NCBI GenBank assembly: GCA_027618475.1
Contig: JAQCEJ010000011.1
Location: 26,234-90,233, forward strand
Source of the DNA: Planctomycetota bacterium
Lineage (GTDB): Bacteria > Planctomycetota > Planctomycetia > Planctomycetales > Planctomycetaceae
DNA length: 64,000 nt
Reading direction: 5' to 3'
Shown: positions 41,313 through 51,400 of the stretch, piece by piece
Layout of the letters: every line of letters starts with the position of its first letter
How positions within the stretch are numbered: position 1 is the stretch's first letter
Position numbers and translations under genes: made by a program
Notes under the pieces: generated by a model
The model's database searches: none
What the model saw: only the letters and a program-made list of their open reading frames with translations
Told to the model about the DNA's origin: nothing

Positions 41313-42476
41313 ATGCAATTCATCGGATCGATGATTCTCAGTTGGATTTTCGCCGCCGTTCCGGTCTCCGTCTCGCCGCTGGATGGCACTCCGCTTGCCG
41401 GTGAGTTTGTTTCCGGCACACGCGAGACATTACAGTTTAAGGTCGACGGCGAATCGCGATCGATGCCGACGAAAGATATCCTCGAAGTCAAAGTCACTGG
41501 CCCTGCTGAACCCGCGTCTGAAAAACTGGTCACCGAGATCGGACTGACGGATGGCAGTCATCTTGCCTTTTCAGCATTGCAGTCGTCACGCGAGGCGGTC
41601 ACTCTCGAAAACCCGGCGTTCGGTTCGCTGACATTTCCCTTAAAGTCGGTCGCCAGCCTGCGATTTGCCCCGCTTTCTGTGAAATTCACCGAGACCTGGA
41701 ATTCCCTCCGTGAACGGGATCTTCGCCAGGATTTACTGGTCCTCGAGAAAGATGACATTCTTGATTTCCATGAAGGGGTTATCTCGTCGATCGATGATCA
41801 GTCCATCGTCTTTTTACTTGATGGCGAAGATGTCACGCTTCCTCGTAATAAAGTCTTCGGAGTGATCTATTACCGCAAGACGACAACACCCCCGGCGAAA
41901 TTTTGCGATGTCCGCCTGCAAAACGGCGATCAGATCGCCGTTAAAGATCTGATCGCCGATGCCGAAATGGTGAATGTCATTCTCTCGTCCGGGGCGCAGG
42001 CCAATCTTCCCTGGACTGCGGTTCAAAGTCTGGATTACAGCCTCGGCAAAGTGTTGTATCTCTCTGCGATCGAACCGCGCGATGTGAAATATACGCCATT
42101 TTTCGACATCATCTGGGAATACACACGCGACAGAAACCTTGACGGACAAAAATTGCAATTGGGAAATACGGTCTACGAGCGCGGACTTTGCCTGCACTCC
42201 AGAACGGCAATTCGTTATCGCATTGGTAGAGACTATCGCCGTTTCCGTGCGGTGATGGGCATCGACCGCGGTGTCAGTCCTCTCGGTCACGTTCATGTTA
42301 CGATTCGTGGCGATGAAAAAATTCTGCTCGAAACCGTCGTTCGAGGAGATGATCCCCCGCGACCGCTTGATATCGATGTCACAGGGGTTCGCGATCTCGA
42401 AATCGTTGTTGATTTTGGGGAAGACCTCGACATCGCCGATCATCTCACGCTGGCCGATGCATTAATCATTAAGTGA
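41313..42476 (+). CDS. NPCBM/NEW2-type carbohydrate-binding domain protein
   Basis: 387 aa; NTVYERGLCLHSRTAIRYRIGRDYRRFRAVMGIDRGVSPLGHVHVTIRGDEKILLE. Confidence 0.82.
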   Translation: MQFIGSMILSWIFAAVPVSVSPLDGTPLAGEFVSGTRETLQFKVDGESRSMPTKDILEVKVTGPAEPASEKLVTEIGLTDGSHLAFSALQSSREAVTLENPAFGSLTFPLKSVASLRFAPLSVKFTETWNSLRERDLRQDLLVLEKDDILDFHEGVISSIDDQSIVFLLDGEDVTLPRNKVFGVIYYRKTTTPPAKFCDVRLQNGDQIAVKDLIADAEMVNVILSSGAQANLPWTAVQSLDYSLGKVLYLSAIEPRDVKYTPFFDIIWEYTRDRNLDGQKLQLGNTVYERGLCLHSRTAIRYRIGRDYRRFRAVMGIDRGVSPLGHVHVTIRGDEKILLETVVRGDDPPRPLDIDVTGVRDLEIVVDFGEDLDIADHLTLADALIIK

Positions 42477-42511
42477 CGACCCCGAATCTCATTCTTCGAA
42501 ATAGAGAATTT

Positions 42512-44302
42512 ATGAAAATCCAAGACTTGATTTTCTTCCTCGCCGCGGCTGTTGCCGTGTTAGAACCCTTGCGAGTGTTCGCGGTCGATCCCGCTGTCAA
42601 GGAAGCGGAAACGAAGCGTGTTGAGTTGTTGAGTTCCATTGCTCCTTCCGTTGTTGCCGTATTCGGTCAAACGGGGCAGGGGGGGGGATCGGGCGTGTTG
42701 ATTTCAGCCGACGGTTACGCGTTGTCGAACTTTCACGTCACTTCCAGCGTCGGTGATTTCATGCTTTGCGGCCTGAATGACGGAAACTTATATGACGCTG
42801 TCATCGTGGGAATCGATCCCACCGGAGATGTGGCACTGATAAAGCTTCTTGGTCGCGACGATTTTCCACATGCCGTGCTGGGTGACAGTGACGCGGTTCA
42901 AGTGGGCGATTGGGTTTACGTCATTGGTAATCCCTTTTTGCTGGCAACGGACTTTCATCCCACGGTCACATACGGCATCGTCAGCGGCGTACACAGGTAT
43001 CAGTACCCGGCAGGGACGTTCCTGGAATATGCCGACTGTCTTCAGGTCGACGCTTCAATCAACCCTGGTAATTCCGGAGGGCCACTCTTCAATGCGAATG
43101 GGGAACTCATAGGCATTAACGGTCGGGCGTCGTTTGAAAAGCGGGGCCGTGTGAACATTGGGGCGGGATACGCAATCTCAATCAATCAGATTAAACATTT
43201 TATGGATCATTTGCGCAGCGGCCGCATCGTCGACCATGCGACACTGGGTGCGGTCGTATCGTCTCGATCAGACGGGGCTGTTGTGGTCTCGAATATCATG
43301 GAAGAATCCGAAGCCTTTCGCCGCGGATTACTCGAGGGGGACGAAATCGTATCGTTTGCCGGCAGGTCCATTCGCAGTGTCAATCAGTTTAAGAATATCC
43401 TGGGGATTTATCCCAAGGGATGGAAACTTCCCCTCGTTTATCGCCGGGACGAAGAAAAACACGAAATCTACGTCCGTTTGCGGGCGCTGCATCAAGAAGC
43501 CGAACTGTTATCGCAAGGGGGGAATGCCCCCCCTCAACCGATGCCCGAACCCGATCCAGAAGAAAAACCGGAACAGGAGCAGGACGGCCAAGGTCCGAAA
43601 AAAGGAGAACCGCGAAGGCCGCAGATTCCGATTCCGGCTCATGGTGCTGCCGCTGCAAAAGTTCCAGAAAAATATCGTCACCTGCTGGTTAAGAAATCGG
43701 GATTTGCGAATTACTATTTCAATCAACTGGAGCAGACGCGAATTCTCGGATGGCTGGATTCGCTGGGCAATTATGCGAATGCCGAGGGGACATGGAATCT
43801 CACCGGGCGAACCGACCGCGATCAGGCGTTTGATCTCACCATGGCACCGCAAGGTGTCGGATTGGAATTGGGTGAGCAAGTCTTCGTACAAACATTGGAC
43901 GATGTACAGTTCAACGACGAACCCCCCGATACGGGAGGATTTCTTATTGCGCTTCATCAACTCAAACAGATGTTAGTCCGTCATGAGGAAGGTTTTGCTG
44001 AACTGTATTATCTCGGGAGTGAGCCGCTCGATGGTTTCGGCCCTCAGGTCGACGTTTTAGCGACGACATTCGAAGGTCTCGAATCGTTCTGGTACTTCCG
44101 CAAGTCGGATGGTCGGTTCGTTGGTTTCAATTCGAGTCTTGACGAACAGACTGACGATTGCGAAGTTCGTTTTTTGAGTTGGGAAAACTGGCAGGGACGT
44201 CAATTTCCCAAAGATTTTCAGGTTCGTACTGCCGCTCGTGACTTTGCCGTATTTCATGTTGAAAAGTTTGCGATAGCACCTCCGATCGCTCCCGCCGACT
44301 GA
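42512..44302 (+). CDS. HtrA-like trypsin-type serine protease with PDZ domain (catalytic triad intact)
   Basis: GSGVLISADGYALSNFHV, DPTGDVALIKL, VDASINPGNSGGPL; PDZ-like region and a C-terminal extension. Start at MKIQDLIFFLAAAVAV. Confidence 0.88.
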   Translation: MKIQDLIFFLAAAVAVLEPLRVFAVDPAVKEAETKRVELLSSIAPSVVAVFGQTGQGGGSGVLISADGYALSNFHVTSSVGDFMLCGLNDGNLYDAVIVGIDPTGDVALIKLLGRDDFPHAVLGDSDAVQVGDWVYVIGNPFLLATDFHPTVTYGIVSGVHRYQYPAGTFLEYADCLQVDASINPGNSGGPLFNANGELIGINGRASFEKRGRVNIGAGYAISINQIKHFMDHLRSGRIVDHATLGAVVSSRSDGAVVVSNIMEESEAFRRGLLEGDEIVSFAGRSIRSVNQFKNILGIYPKGWKLPLVYRRDEEKHEIYVRLRALHQEAELLSQGGNAPPQPMPEPDPEEKPEQEQDGQGPKKGEPRRPQIPIPAHGAAAAKVPEKYRHLLVKKSGFANYYFNQLEQTRILGWLDSLGNYANAEGTWNLTGRTDRDQAFDLTMAPQGVGLELGEQVFVQTLDDVQFNDEPPDTGGFLIALHQLKQMLVRHEEGFAELYYLGSEPLDGFGPQVDVLATTFEGLESFWYFRKSDGRFVGFNSSLDEQTDDCEVRFLSWENWQGRQFPKDFQVRTAARDFAVFHVEKFAIAPPIAPAD

Positions 44303-44356
44303 AGATCGTTTTTCTGTCAACACCCGAATTCATCCTGACTTCTGAGTAACTGATCT

Positions 44357-45451
44357 ATGAAAACAGAATTCCCCGCTCAGTATGTCGACTGTGAGCGACG
44401 AATAGCATCACGGCGTCTTTCACGGCTGGCGGCGTTCGTGATTGTTTGTGGGATGGTATTACAATATTCGGCCGAGTTATTTGCCGAATCGACACGTTCG
44501 ACTATCGATCATGTCTTGCCTCGAATGGTCAAGATTTTTGGATCCGGCAAAGGTTTCAAGGGTTTCTATGCCTATAGCACCGGCTTTCTGGTGAGTCCTG
44601 AAGGGCATATCGCGACGGTTTGGAGTTACGTGCTCGACAGCGACCAGGTTACCGTCGTACTCAACGATGGACGGCGATTTTCTGCATCGGTCGTAGGAGC
44701 CGAACCTCCCCTTGATCTGGCGGTCATCAAAATCGATTCTGAAGGGCTCCAACTTCCGTACTTCGATTTGAATGAGGTCGAGGAGGCCGATCTGGGAACT
44801 CGTGTGCTCGCTTTCAGCAATATGTTCAAGGTTGCAACTGGAGATGAACCGGTGTCTGTAATGCACGGTGTGATCGCAGCCAGAACAAATCTTTCGGCCC
44901 GTCGCGGACGTTTTCAGACACCCTATACCGGTCCTGTTTACATTCTCGATGCGGTTACGAATAATCCGGGTGCGGGAGGTGGCGTGATCGCATCCCGCAG
45001 TGGAAATCTGCTGGCGATGATCGGTAAGGAACTCAAAAATACCGACAGCAACACATGGTTGAATTATGCGGTGCCCATCACAGAGCTTCGCGTTTCGATC
45101 GATCAGATCATTACAGGCATATTTGACACTCCCGAATCCGAAGATCAAGAAATGTCGATCGCCGAAGAAATGTATCGTCCTGAGATGTGGGGAATGGTTC
45201 TTGTTCCCGACGTTGTCTTTCGCACACCGGCATATATCGATGCCGTTCGTCCCGGCACTCCGGCAGAAACGGCGGGGCTGCGGCCCGATGATTTAATTTT
45301 GTTTGTGAACGATAAGCTGGTTTCCTCCTGTCGGGCATTTCGCGAGGCGATTAATCGTCAGGAAGAAGGAGATACGATGAAAGTCGTCGTGCGCCGAGGC
45401 GATCAACTCATCGCCGTCGAGTTCTTCGTCCCTTCGCCGGAGGAGAGATGA
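44357..45451 (+). CDS. HtrA-like protein with degenerate protease domain + PDZ
   Basis: 364 aa; TGFLVSPEGHIATVWSYVL (His lost), PPLDLAVIKID (Asp kept), NNPGAGGGVI (Ser lost); PDZ RPGTPAETAGLRPDDLI. Confidence 0.8.
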   Translation: MKTEFPAQYVDCERRIASRRLSRLAAFVIVCGMVLQYSAELFAESTRSTIDHVLPRMVKIFGSGKGFKGFYAYSTGFLVSPEGHIATVWSYVLDSDQVTVVLNDGRRFSASVVGAEPPLDLAVIKIDSEGLQLPYFDLNEVEEADLGTRVLAFSNMFKVATGDEPVSVMHGVIAARTNLSARRGRFQTPYTGPVYILDAVTNNPGAGGGVIASRSGNLLAMIGKELKNTDSNTWLNYAVPITELRVSIDQIITGIFDTPESEDQEMSIAEEMYRPEMWGMVLVPDVVFRTPAYIDAVRPGTPAETAGLRPDDLILFVNDKLVSSCRAFREAINRQEEGDTMKVVVRRGDQLIAVEFFVPSPEER

Positions 45452-47481
45452 TGAGAATTGCTCACCCGATGATCATGCGATCGAAGTGCAGAATGTCTAT
45501 CGTGTCCGCGATGCTTATAGTGACGTCGGCATGGAATCTGTCAGCATCATTACATGCTCAGGATTTTGAGAGCGATCTCGAAGATATGGAGGAACGAGCG
45601 TTTCAAGCCGCTGCCGCGATGGCTCAGCCATCAATGGTTCGCATTGAAACGGTCGGGGGGATTGAAGTCGTCGATAACATTCTGACGCCGACAGGGCCGA
45701 CGACCGGTGTCGTTGCTTCCGCCGATGGTTATGTGCTCTCCAGTGCTTTCAATTTCATCTCCAAACCGGCGTCCATTGTTGTTACCACCTACGAAGGACG
45801 CAAATTCCCGGCGCGACTGATTGCCAACGATCACCTTCGGATGTTGTCGTTATTAAAAATTGAAGCCCAGGGTTTGATTCCGCTTACACCGGCTGATGAA
45901 GTTTCATTTCGACCGGGACGCTGGGCCATTGCACTCGGATGGACTTACGATGCTGAAAGCCCCAATCTTTCGGTCGGCATCATCAGTGCCGTCCGCCGTG
46001 TCTGGGGAAAAGCCATTCAGACTGACGCAAAAATTTCTCCGGTCAATTATGGTGGTCCGCTTGTCGATTTGGCCGGGCATGCCTTGGGGATTCTCGTTCC
46101 TTTATCGCCCGAAGGAAATTCCGCAACGAGCGGTGTGGAATGGTACGATTCAGGAATCGGGTTTGCCATACCGATTCGTGATGCACTCGATGCTGCCAAC
46201 CGGATGAAAGCCGGAGCGGATTTGCATGTCGGGCTCATGGGAATTTCATTTTCGCGTGACGGCGGAGTCGCAGGGAAACCCGAAATCGATCGCGTACAAT
46301 ATGGCTCCCCGGCCCAACAGGCGGGACTGATAGAACATGACCTCATCACTGCCATCGAGGATGTGGCCGTACAACGAATCGCAGATGTACGTCAACAGTT
46401 GGGAACAAAGTATGCCGACGATGAAATCGCAATTGCAGTTCGCCGAGGCGACCAATCGTTGACAGTGAAGGTGCATCTTGTCGCCGAACTTTTGCCGTAC
46501 GAATCGGGTTATCTGGGAATTCTGCCATTGCAGGCGACTGTGAATGATGCCGGTGTATCGATCCGTTATGTCTTTCCGGAAAGTCCTGCAAGTCAAGCGG
46601 GACTCGAACGACGGGACCGCATCGTTCAATTTCAGGATCAACCGGTTAAGGACTTTTCACAGTTGCAAGACCTGGTAAGTCGCACCCTGCCTAATGATAA
46701 GATCACACTGACGATCGTACGCGAGAAGAAGAACATCAAATTCGAACTTCAATTGGCGAGCATTCCGAATGAGTTTCCGCCGGTTGATCTGCCGACGCGT
46801 ACTTCCCTCGCATCTGTTATCGAAAAGAAGACACCGAAAGACGAGAACGTGGCAGCGGTCGAGCCGACGGGGCGTTTGAACGAAACGCTTCCGGGGCGTG
46901 AAGATAGCTACTGGGCGTATATCCCTGGAGATTATGATCCTCGCGATTCCTACGGTCTTGTCGTCTGGATCCATCCGCAAGGAGACACACACGAAGCGAT
47001 TTTTCTTGAACGCTGCAAGTCAATTTGCGACACGCGCCGGTTGATTTTGCTCGGCCCGAAATCTGAACGTGTCGAATGGTCTCCGGAGCACGTCGATTTC
47101 GTGAAAGAGGCGATCGACGAGATCACACGCAGGTACAACGTCGATCCTTATCGTAAAGTCATTTTGAGTTACCGTGGAGCAGGTGGCTTCGCACAGTTTC
47201 TTGTGAATAAAGAGCAATCGCTCTTCGCTGGTGTAGCGATGTGGGAGTCTCCGTTATTGATCCCCCCTCCCGATCACGAGCCCGACCATCACTGGCAATG
47301 GTACTTGGGATGCCACGCTGAATATCCCATGCGGACCGCAATCGAGAAGTCGACCGAGAAACTGCGTGAGATGAAGTATCCAGCGGCACTCTCCATTTGG
47401 TCCGGCAACGCTGACGAGTTTCCACTCCAGGACAATGTCGAAGAACTCGCCCGCTGGATCGATGCTCTTGACCGTTTGTAA
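45448..47481 (+). CDS. HtrA-like pseudo-protease with two PDZ-like domains and C-terminal alpha/beta-hydrolase-like domain
   Basis: 677 aa; GVVASADGYVLSSAFNFI, ISPVNYGGPL (triad absent); PDZ SPAQQAGLIEHDLI and SPASQAGLERRDRI; C-terminal YWAYIPGDYDPRDSYGLVVWIHPQG. Confidence 0.78.
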   Translation: MMRIAHPMIMRSKCRMSIVSAMLIVTSAWNLSASLHAQDFESDLEDMEERAFQAAAAMAQPSMVRIETVGGIEVVDNILTPTGPTTGVVASADGYVLSSAFNFISKPASIVVTTYEGRKFPARLIANDHLRMLSLLKIEAQGLIPLTPADEVSFRPGRWAIALGWTYDAESPNLSVGIISAVRRVWGKAIQTDAKISPVNYGGPLVDLAGHALGILVPLSPEGNSATSGVEWYDSGIGFAIPIRDALDAANRMKAGADLHVGLMGISFSRDGGVAGKPEIDRVQYGSPAQQAGLIEHDLITAIEDVAVQRIADVRQQLGTKYADDEIAIAVRRGDQSLTVKVHLVAELLPYESGYLGILPLQATVNDAGVSIRYVFPESPASQAGLERRDRIVQFQDQPVKDFSQLQDLVSRTLPNDKITLTIVREKKNIKFELQLASIPNEFPPVDLPTRTSLASVIEKKTPKDENVAAVEPTGRLNETLPGREDSYWAYIPGDYDPRDSYGLVVWIHPQGDTHEAIFLERCKSICDTRRLILLGPKSERVEWSPEHVDFVKEAIDEITRRYNVDPYRKVILSYRGAGGFAQFLVNKEQSLFAGVAMWESPLLIPPPDHEPDHHWQWYLGCHAEYPMRTAIEKSTEKLREMKYPAALSIWSGNADEFPLQDNVEELARWIDALDRL

Positions 47482-47518
47482 TCTTGCCGTCGTTTTTGTC
47501 GTACATTCTCTACGAGCC

Positions 47519-47596
47519 GTTTTGTAACCCTTTGGACGACGAGTATTTCAGGACTTTATGGACGTCGATTTGGTCGCCAACCGGGTTATGAAGCCC
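47519..47596 (-). repeat. ~77-bp dispersed inverted-repeat element, copy 2 (inverted)
   Basis: Reverse complement GGGCTTCATAACCCGGTTGGCGAC...CGTCGTCCAAAGGGTTACAAAAC aligns with 18289-18365. Confidence 0.7.
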
Positions 47597-47654
47597 GGTC
47601 TAATTTCTTTCGGTATCATCGCAGCACACAATTCACGTCAAGGACGACGGACTG

Positions 47655-48458
47655 ATGTCTGACCCGTACATCGATGCGATCATTCTCGGTATCGTGCAGG
47701 GAATCGCCGAATTTCTGCCGATCAGTTCTTCGGGACACCTCGTCATCGTTGAAACCCTTTTGGGAATGAAAGCCGAAGCTAACCTTCTGCTTGATGTCAT
47801 GCTGCACGTTGGTACGCTCGGTTCGATACTCGTAGTTTACCGCAATGATATTTTTGCACTGCGGCATCAGCCGAGATTAATTACGGCGATTATTGCGGGG
47901 ACGGTTCCTGCCGTTATCATCGGATTGTCACTGAAGGATTTTTTTGAGCGGGCATTCAGCAGTCCATTGTTGGTTGGCATCTGTTTGCTGGTCACGGCTG
48001 CCCTTCTTCTTGTAGGGCAACGGGTTGAAAAGACTCAACGTCAGCTCAAAACGCTCGATATTAAACGTGCTATAGGTATCGGGCTGTTTCAGGCATTCGC
48101 AATCTTGCCGGGAATTTCTCGATCGGGAAGCACGATCGCCGGAGGGATGGTATTAGGACTCGATCGCATCTCAGCGGCGACATTTTCGTTCTTACTCGCC
48201 ATTCCGGTCATTGGTGGTGCAGCAGTGCTGACGCTAAAAGACGTGTTCGAATCGACTGCGGTCACCACATCGGGATCGGTTGCGCAAACGCCGATTCCCT
48301 GGGGGCCGATTCTGACAGGAACCCTCGTCTCGTTCATCGTTGGCTGGATGTCGCTGCGCACGCTTTTGCGGCTGATTACGCAACGACGACTGCATTGGTT
48401 TGCTGCCTATTGTACTTGCGCAGGCCTTGCCGTTATCGTGTGGCAGCTGAGTTTGTGA
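47655..48458 (+). CDS. uppP: Undecaprenyl-diphosphatase
   Basis: 267 aa; GIVQGIAEFLPISSSGHLVI and LPGISRSGSTIAGGMVLG. Confidence 0.96.
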   Translation: MSDPYIDAIILGIVQGIAEFLPISSSGHLVIVETLLGMKAEANLLLDVMLHVGTLGSILVVYRNDIFALRHQPRLITAIIAGTVPAVIIGLSLKDFFERAFSSPLLVGICLLVTAALLLVGQRVEKTQRQLKTLDIKRAIGIGLFQAFAILPGISRSGSTIAGGMVLGLDRISAATFSFLLAIPVIGGAAVLTLKDVFESTAVTTSGSVAQTPIPWGPILTGTLVSFIVGWMSLRTLLRLITQRRLHWFAAYCTCAGLAVIVWQLSL

Positions 48459-48466
48459 AATAAAGG

Positions 48467-51400
48467 TTACGTTGCCGCGCGTGCAATTGGTGTTCGCGGG
48501 GTGGTACGCCATTGTTTCCACGAACGATAGACGACATACACCAGCAGGCCGAACCCAATAATGCTTGCCTTAAGAAACAGCCACCAGATCAATGTCAGGG
48601 AGATAGCAAATACCGGAACCGGCACTCCCGATCGGGTTAAATTGATCCAAGACGTCAGCTTACGCAGTACAAACCAGGTGAGTCCAAACGAAAAAGATGC
48701 CAGGAGGCCGAAATACCAACGTGTATTGATCCACCACAAGGCGATGTTGGATTTTGTTTCGGCACCGTTCCATTCCCCTTGAACGATGTCGACGTCAGAG
48801 ACTTGTTGACGTCGAAAGGCCGTGGAGATCCATAATGATTCTGCGGTTGTGTCAACTTTCGTTTCTGCCGAAAGTTCTTCTTGATACGTTTCTTGCAGCG
48901 ATTGCCATCGCGCAAACAATTCGGGTTGTTGTGTTAGCAGGCGTGGGGCTTCGTGCTCTAAAACGTTTAAAAAACGGAGTTCCTGAATCAGGTTTCGTCG
49001 CAGGCGTTCGTTGCTTTCCTGTCGATTGTCGGAGAACTTCGCAATCTGGTTTGAAAGACGTTCTGCCATGTCGAGATGATACTCCCATTCATTTCTGGGA
49101 GTTATCCCGGAAACAGCAAGGCGTCGTTGTCGGAGGGATGTCACGATCTCGACAAAATTATGGTCTGGCGTGTACTCCTTGACTTGCGGAAGTTCAATTG
49201 TGGTGTTGAGAAGAATATGCTGTGCCGTTTCGAAAGGTCGCTCCCAGATCAGGTCGACCATATTCATTGGTCCGGATGAATTCGTAGTGCCTAAGGGGAT
49301 GGCAAGTTCTCGCTGATCGGTGACAGTCGACGTTATTGTTGTTCCGTTCAGCAGGACTGCGATCAGCTGCATACCAGTAGGAATATCAATCTTGAGCACG
49401 CGCCCCGGTGCCGATTCCACACAAATTTCGCTTCTCCCCTGCCAACCCATTGAGGCATCAAATCGGCATTCCGAACGTATCCACGGTACGGTCAGTCGTG
49501 CCTGCGGATTGTGCGGCGTCGCGGGAGTGAGTATCCACTCGCCTCGTGGTTTATGATATAAGCGAGCAACGTTACCAGAGAAATACAGATCTATTCCGGG
49601 CTGAGTCCAAAGTGGAATTTCTTCCGGAACCTGGCGTTCTCCTCCCTCCTTCGGTCTCATCACGTCACGCGGCGAGATCATCAGCCAACGCTCGATAACG
49701 TCGCCTCCTATGAGTTGTGCGTCCGGAACGGTCCACGAACCTTCCCCTTTGATCGTCCATTCTCCTTCCACAATCAGCACATGCCCCGTGGGATTTGCCG
49801 CATCAGGTTTGAACGTGATCGTCCGCTTCTGGCCCGTTGCGTCATCAGAATCAAGATTGGCTTCATTTCCCGAGAGGATCTTGGCCGTTGTTAACTCGGG
49901 AGGAAGTTCAATGCGAATAATGGCATTGGAATCGTGGAACTGTTCAACATGCCAGAGCATGCGCACGAACCACGTTTTCCCTGTTTTTGGCTTGATTGCT
50001 ACGAAATGAGACAGTTCCGGCGAACGACTCGACTCGACCGAACTGCGAATCGACTGCCTGGTTGTCGGTTGATTGTCGGAAAAATGGCTTTCAGGCTGAC
50101 GGATAAACCGACCCAATGTTTTCCAATCGGCATCGTTCGGTGCGACATCCTGTTCGGCGGGGAAGGGCTCCCACAAATTCTTCGGCACGAGTTCTACTCG
50201 CACCGACTTGTCGTATCGAATTGCTACCGAGGCTCGATCCATCTCATCGGCCTGATAATACACAGGTGGAAGCGGCATTTCCTCCCCGATAATTGCCGGT
50301 ATAAATCCTCGCAACGTAATGAACTGAGTCGATGATGTCAGATCTTTCAAAATCAGTTTCAATCGATCATTGTATCGGATGGAATGAGAAAGTCGCTCGG
50401 CATCATCCTGTTTGACCGAGATTTCTTCGAGCTGAATGGACGAATCGAGTACGATTTCATGCACGAGAGCGGGGGTCTGCGACGTCTCGACTTCGATTGT
50501 TGCTTCCCAGAACACGCGCTGACGAGTGAATCTGAAAATTTCGTCCTGCCGCGCCTTTCGCACGCTGCGTAGTGGGCGCAGTTCAAAGGCGATTCGACTC
50601 TCGGGTGCAAACGAAGAGATTTGGGAGGCCCTCCGTGCTTCTCCTTCGATACCCCATATTTTGTAAAAGTCGGCAGCCGGGATCTCTCGGAGAATCATCT
50701 GCTCATCCGTTGACGAGAGGAGTTCGTAACCGGGGCGTCCGGTAACACCGACTTGAACGTCATCAAATTCCACTGCCATATTCGCATCGGCGCTGCGACC
50801 AAGCCAGGAGAGTGGGGCAATGGATATCCTTCCGCTGCCGTCGGCCGTTACGGGCGAAAGCCAGTCGACCTCGAGCACGAAATCTTCGGCCACTGGCTCT
50901 GAAAGTTCGATCAATAGTTGTCGCCCACCATTGGGAGTCGAATACAGTTCAAATGCCGACAGGTTTTCTCCGGTAATGTTGTTAATGACCACGCCGTCTG
51001 GGATATTCCACAATACGTCTTGAACCACGCCGTTGTGCATCCGATGATGTATGCGGCTTTGTCCGCGAACAATTGTCGGCGCGAATTCGAGCAGACTCTG
51101 GTGTAATACATTCAATTCAATCGGAACGGGTTTCTGCTGTTGCAAACGCCATGAAACATCCAATTGATGCTGACGGCCAAGTTGTGCAATAAACTCATTG
51201 GAATTCGACGAGTCGTTTCTGAGGTACCGTTGTTTGCCATTAACGTGTATTTCCAACGGCATTTGTGAAAAAAAGAGGCAAAGCTGACTTTGTGAGACGG
51301 GAGGAATTTCCAGATGAAACGTTTCACCATCATTATGGGATTTAACGACCGGATGCAGGAACAAGGTGACTTCTCGAAATTGAATATCGCCGAATTTTCT

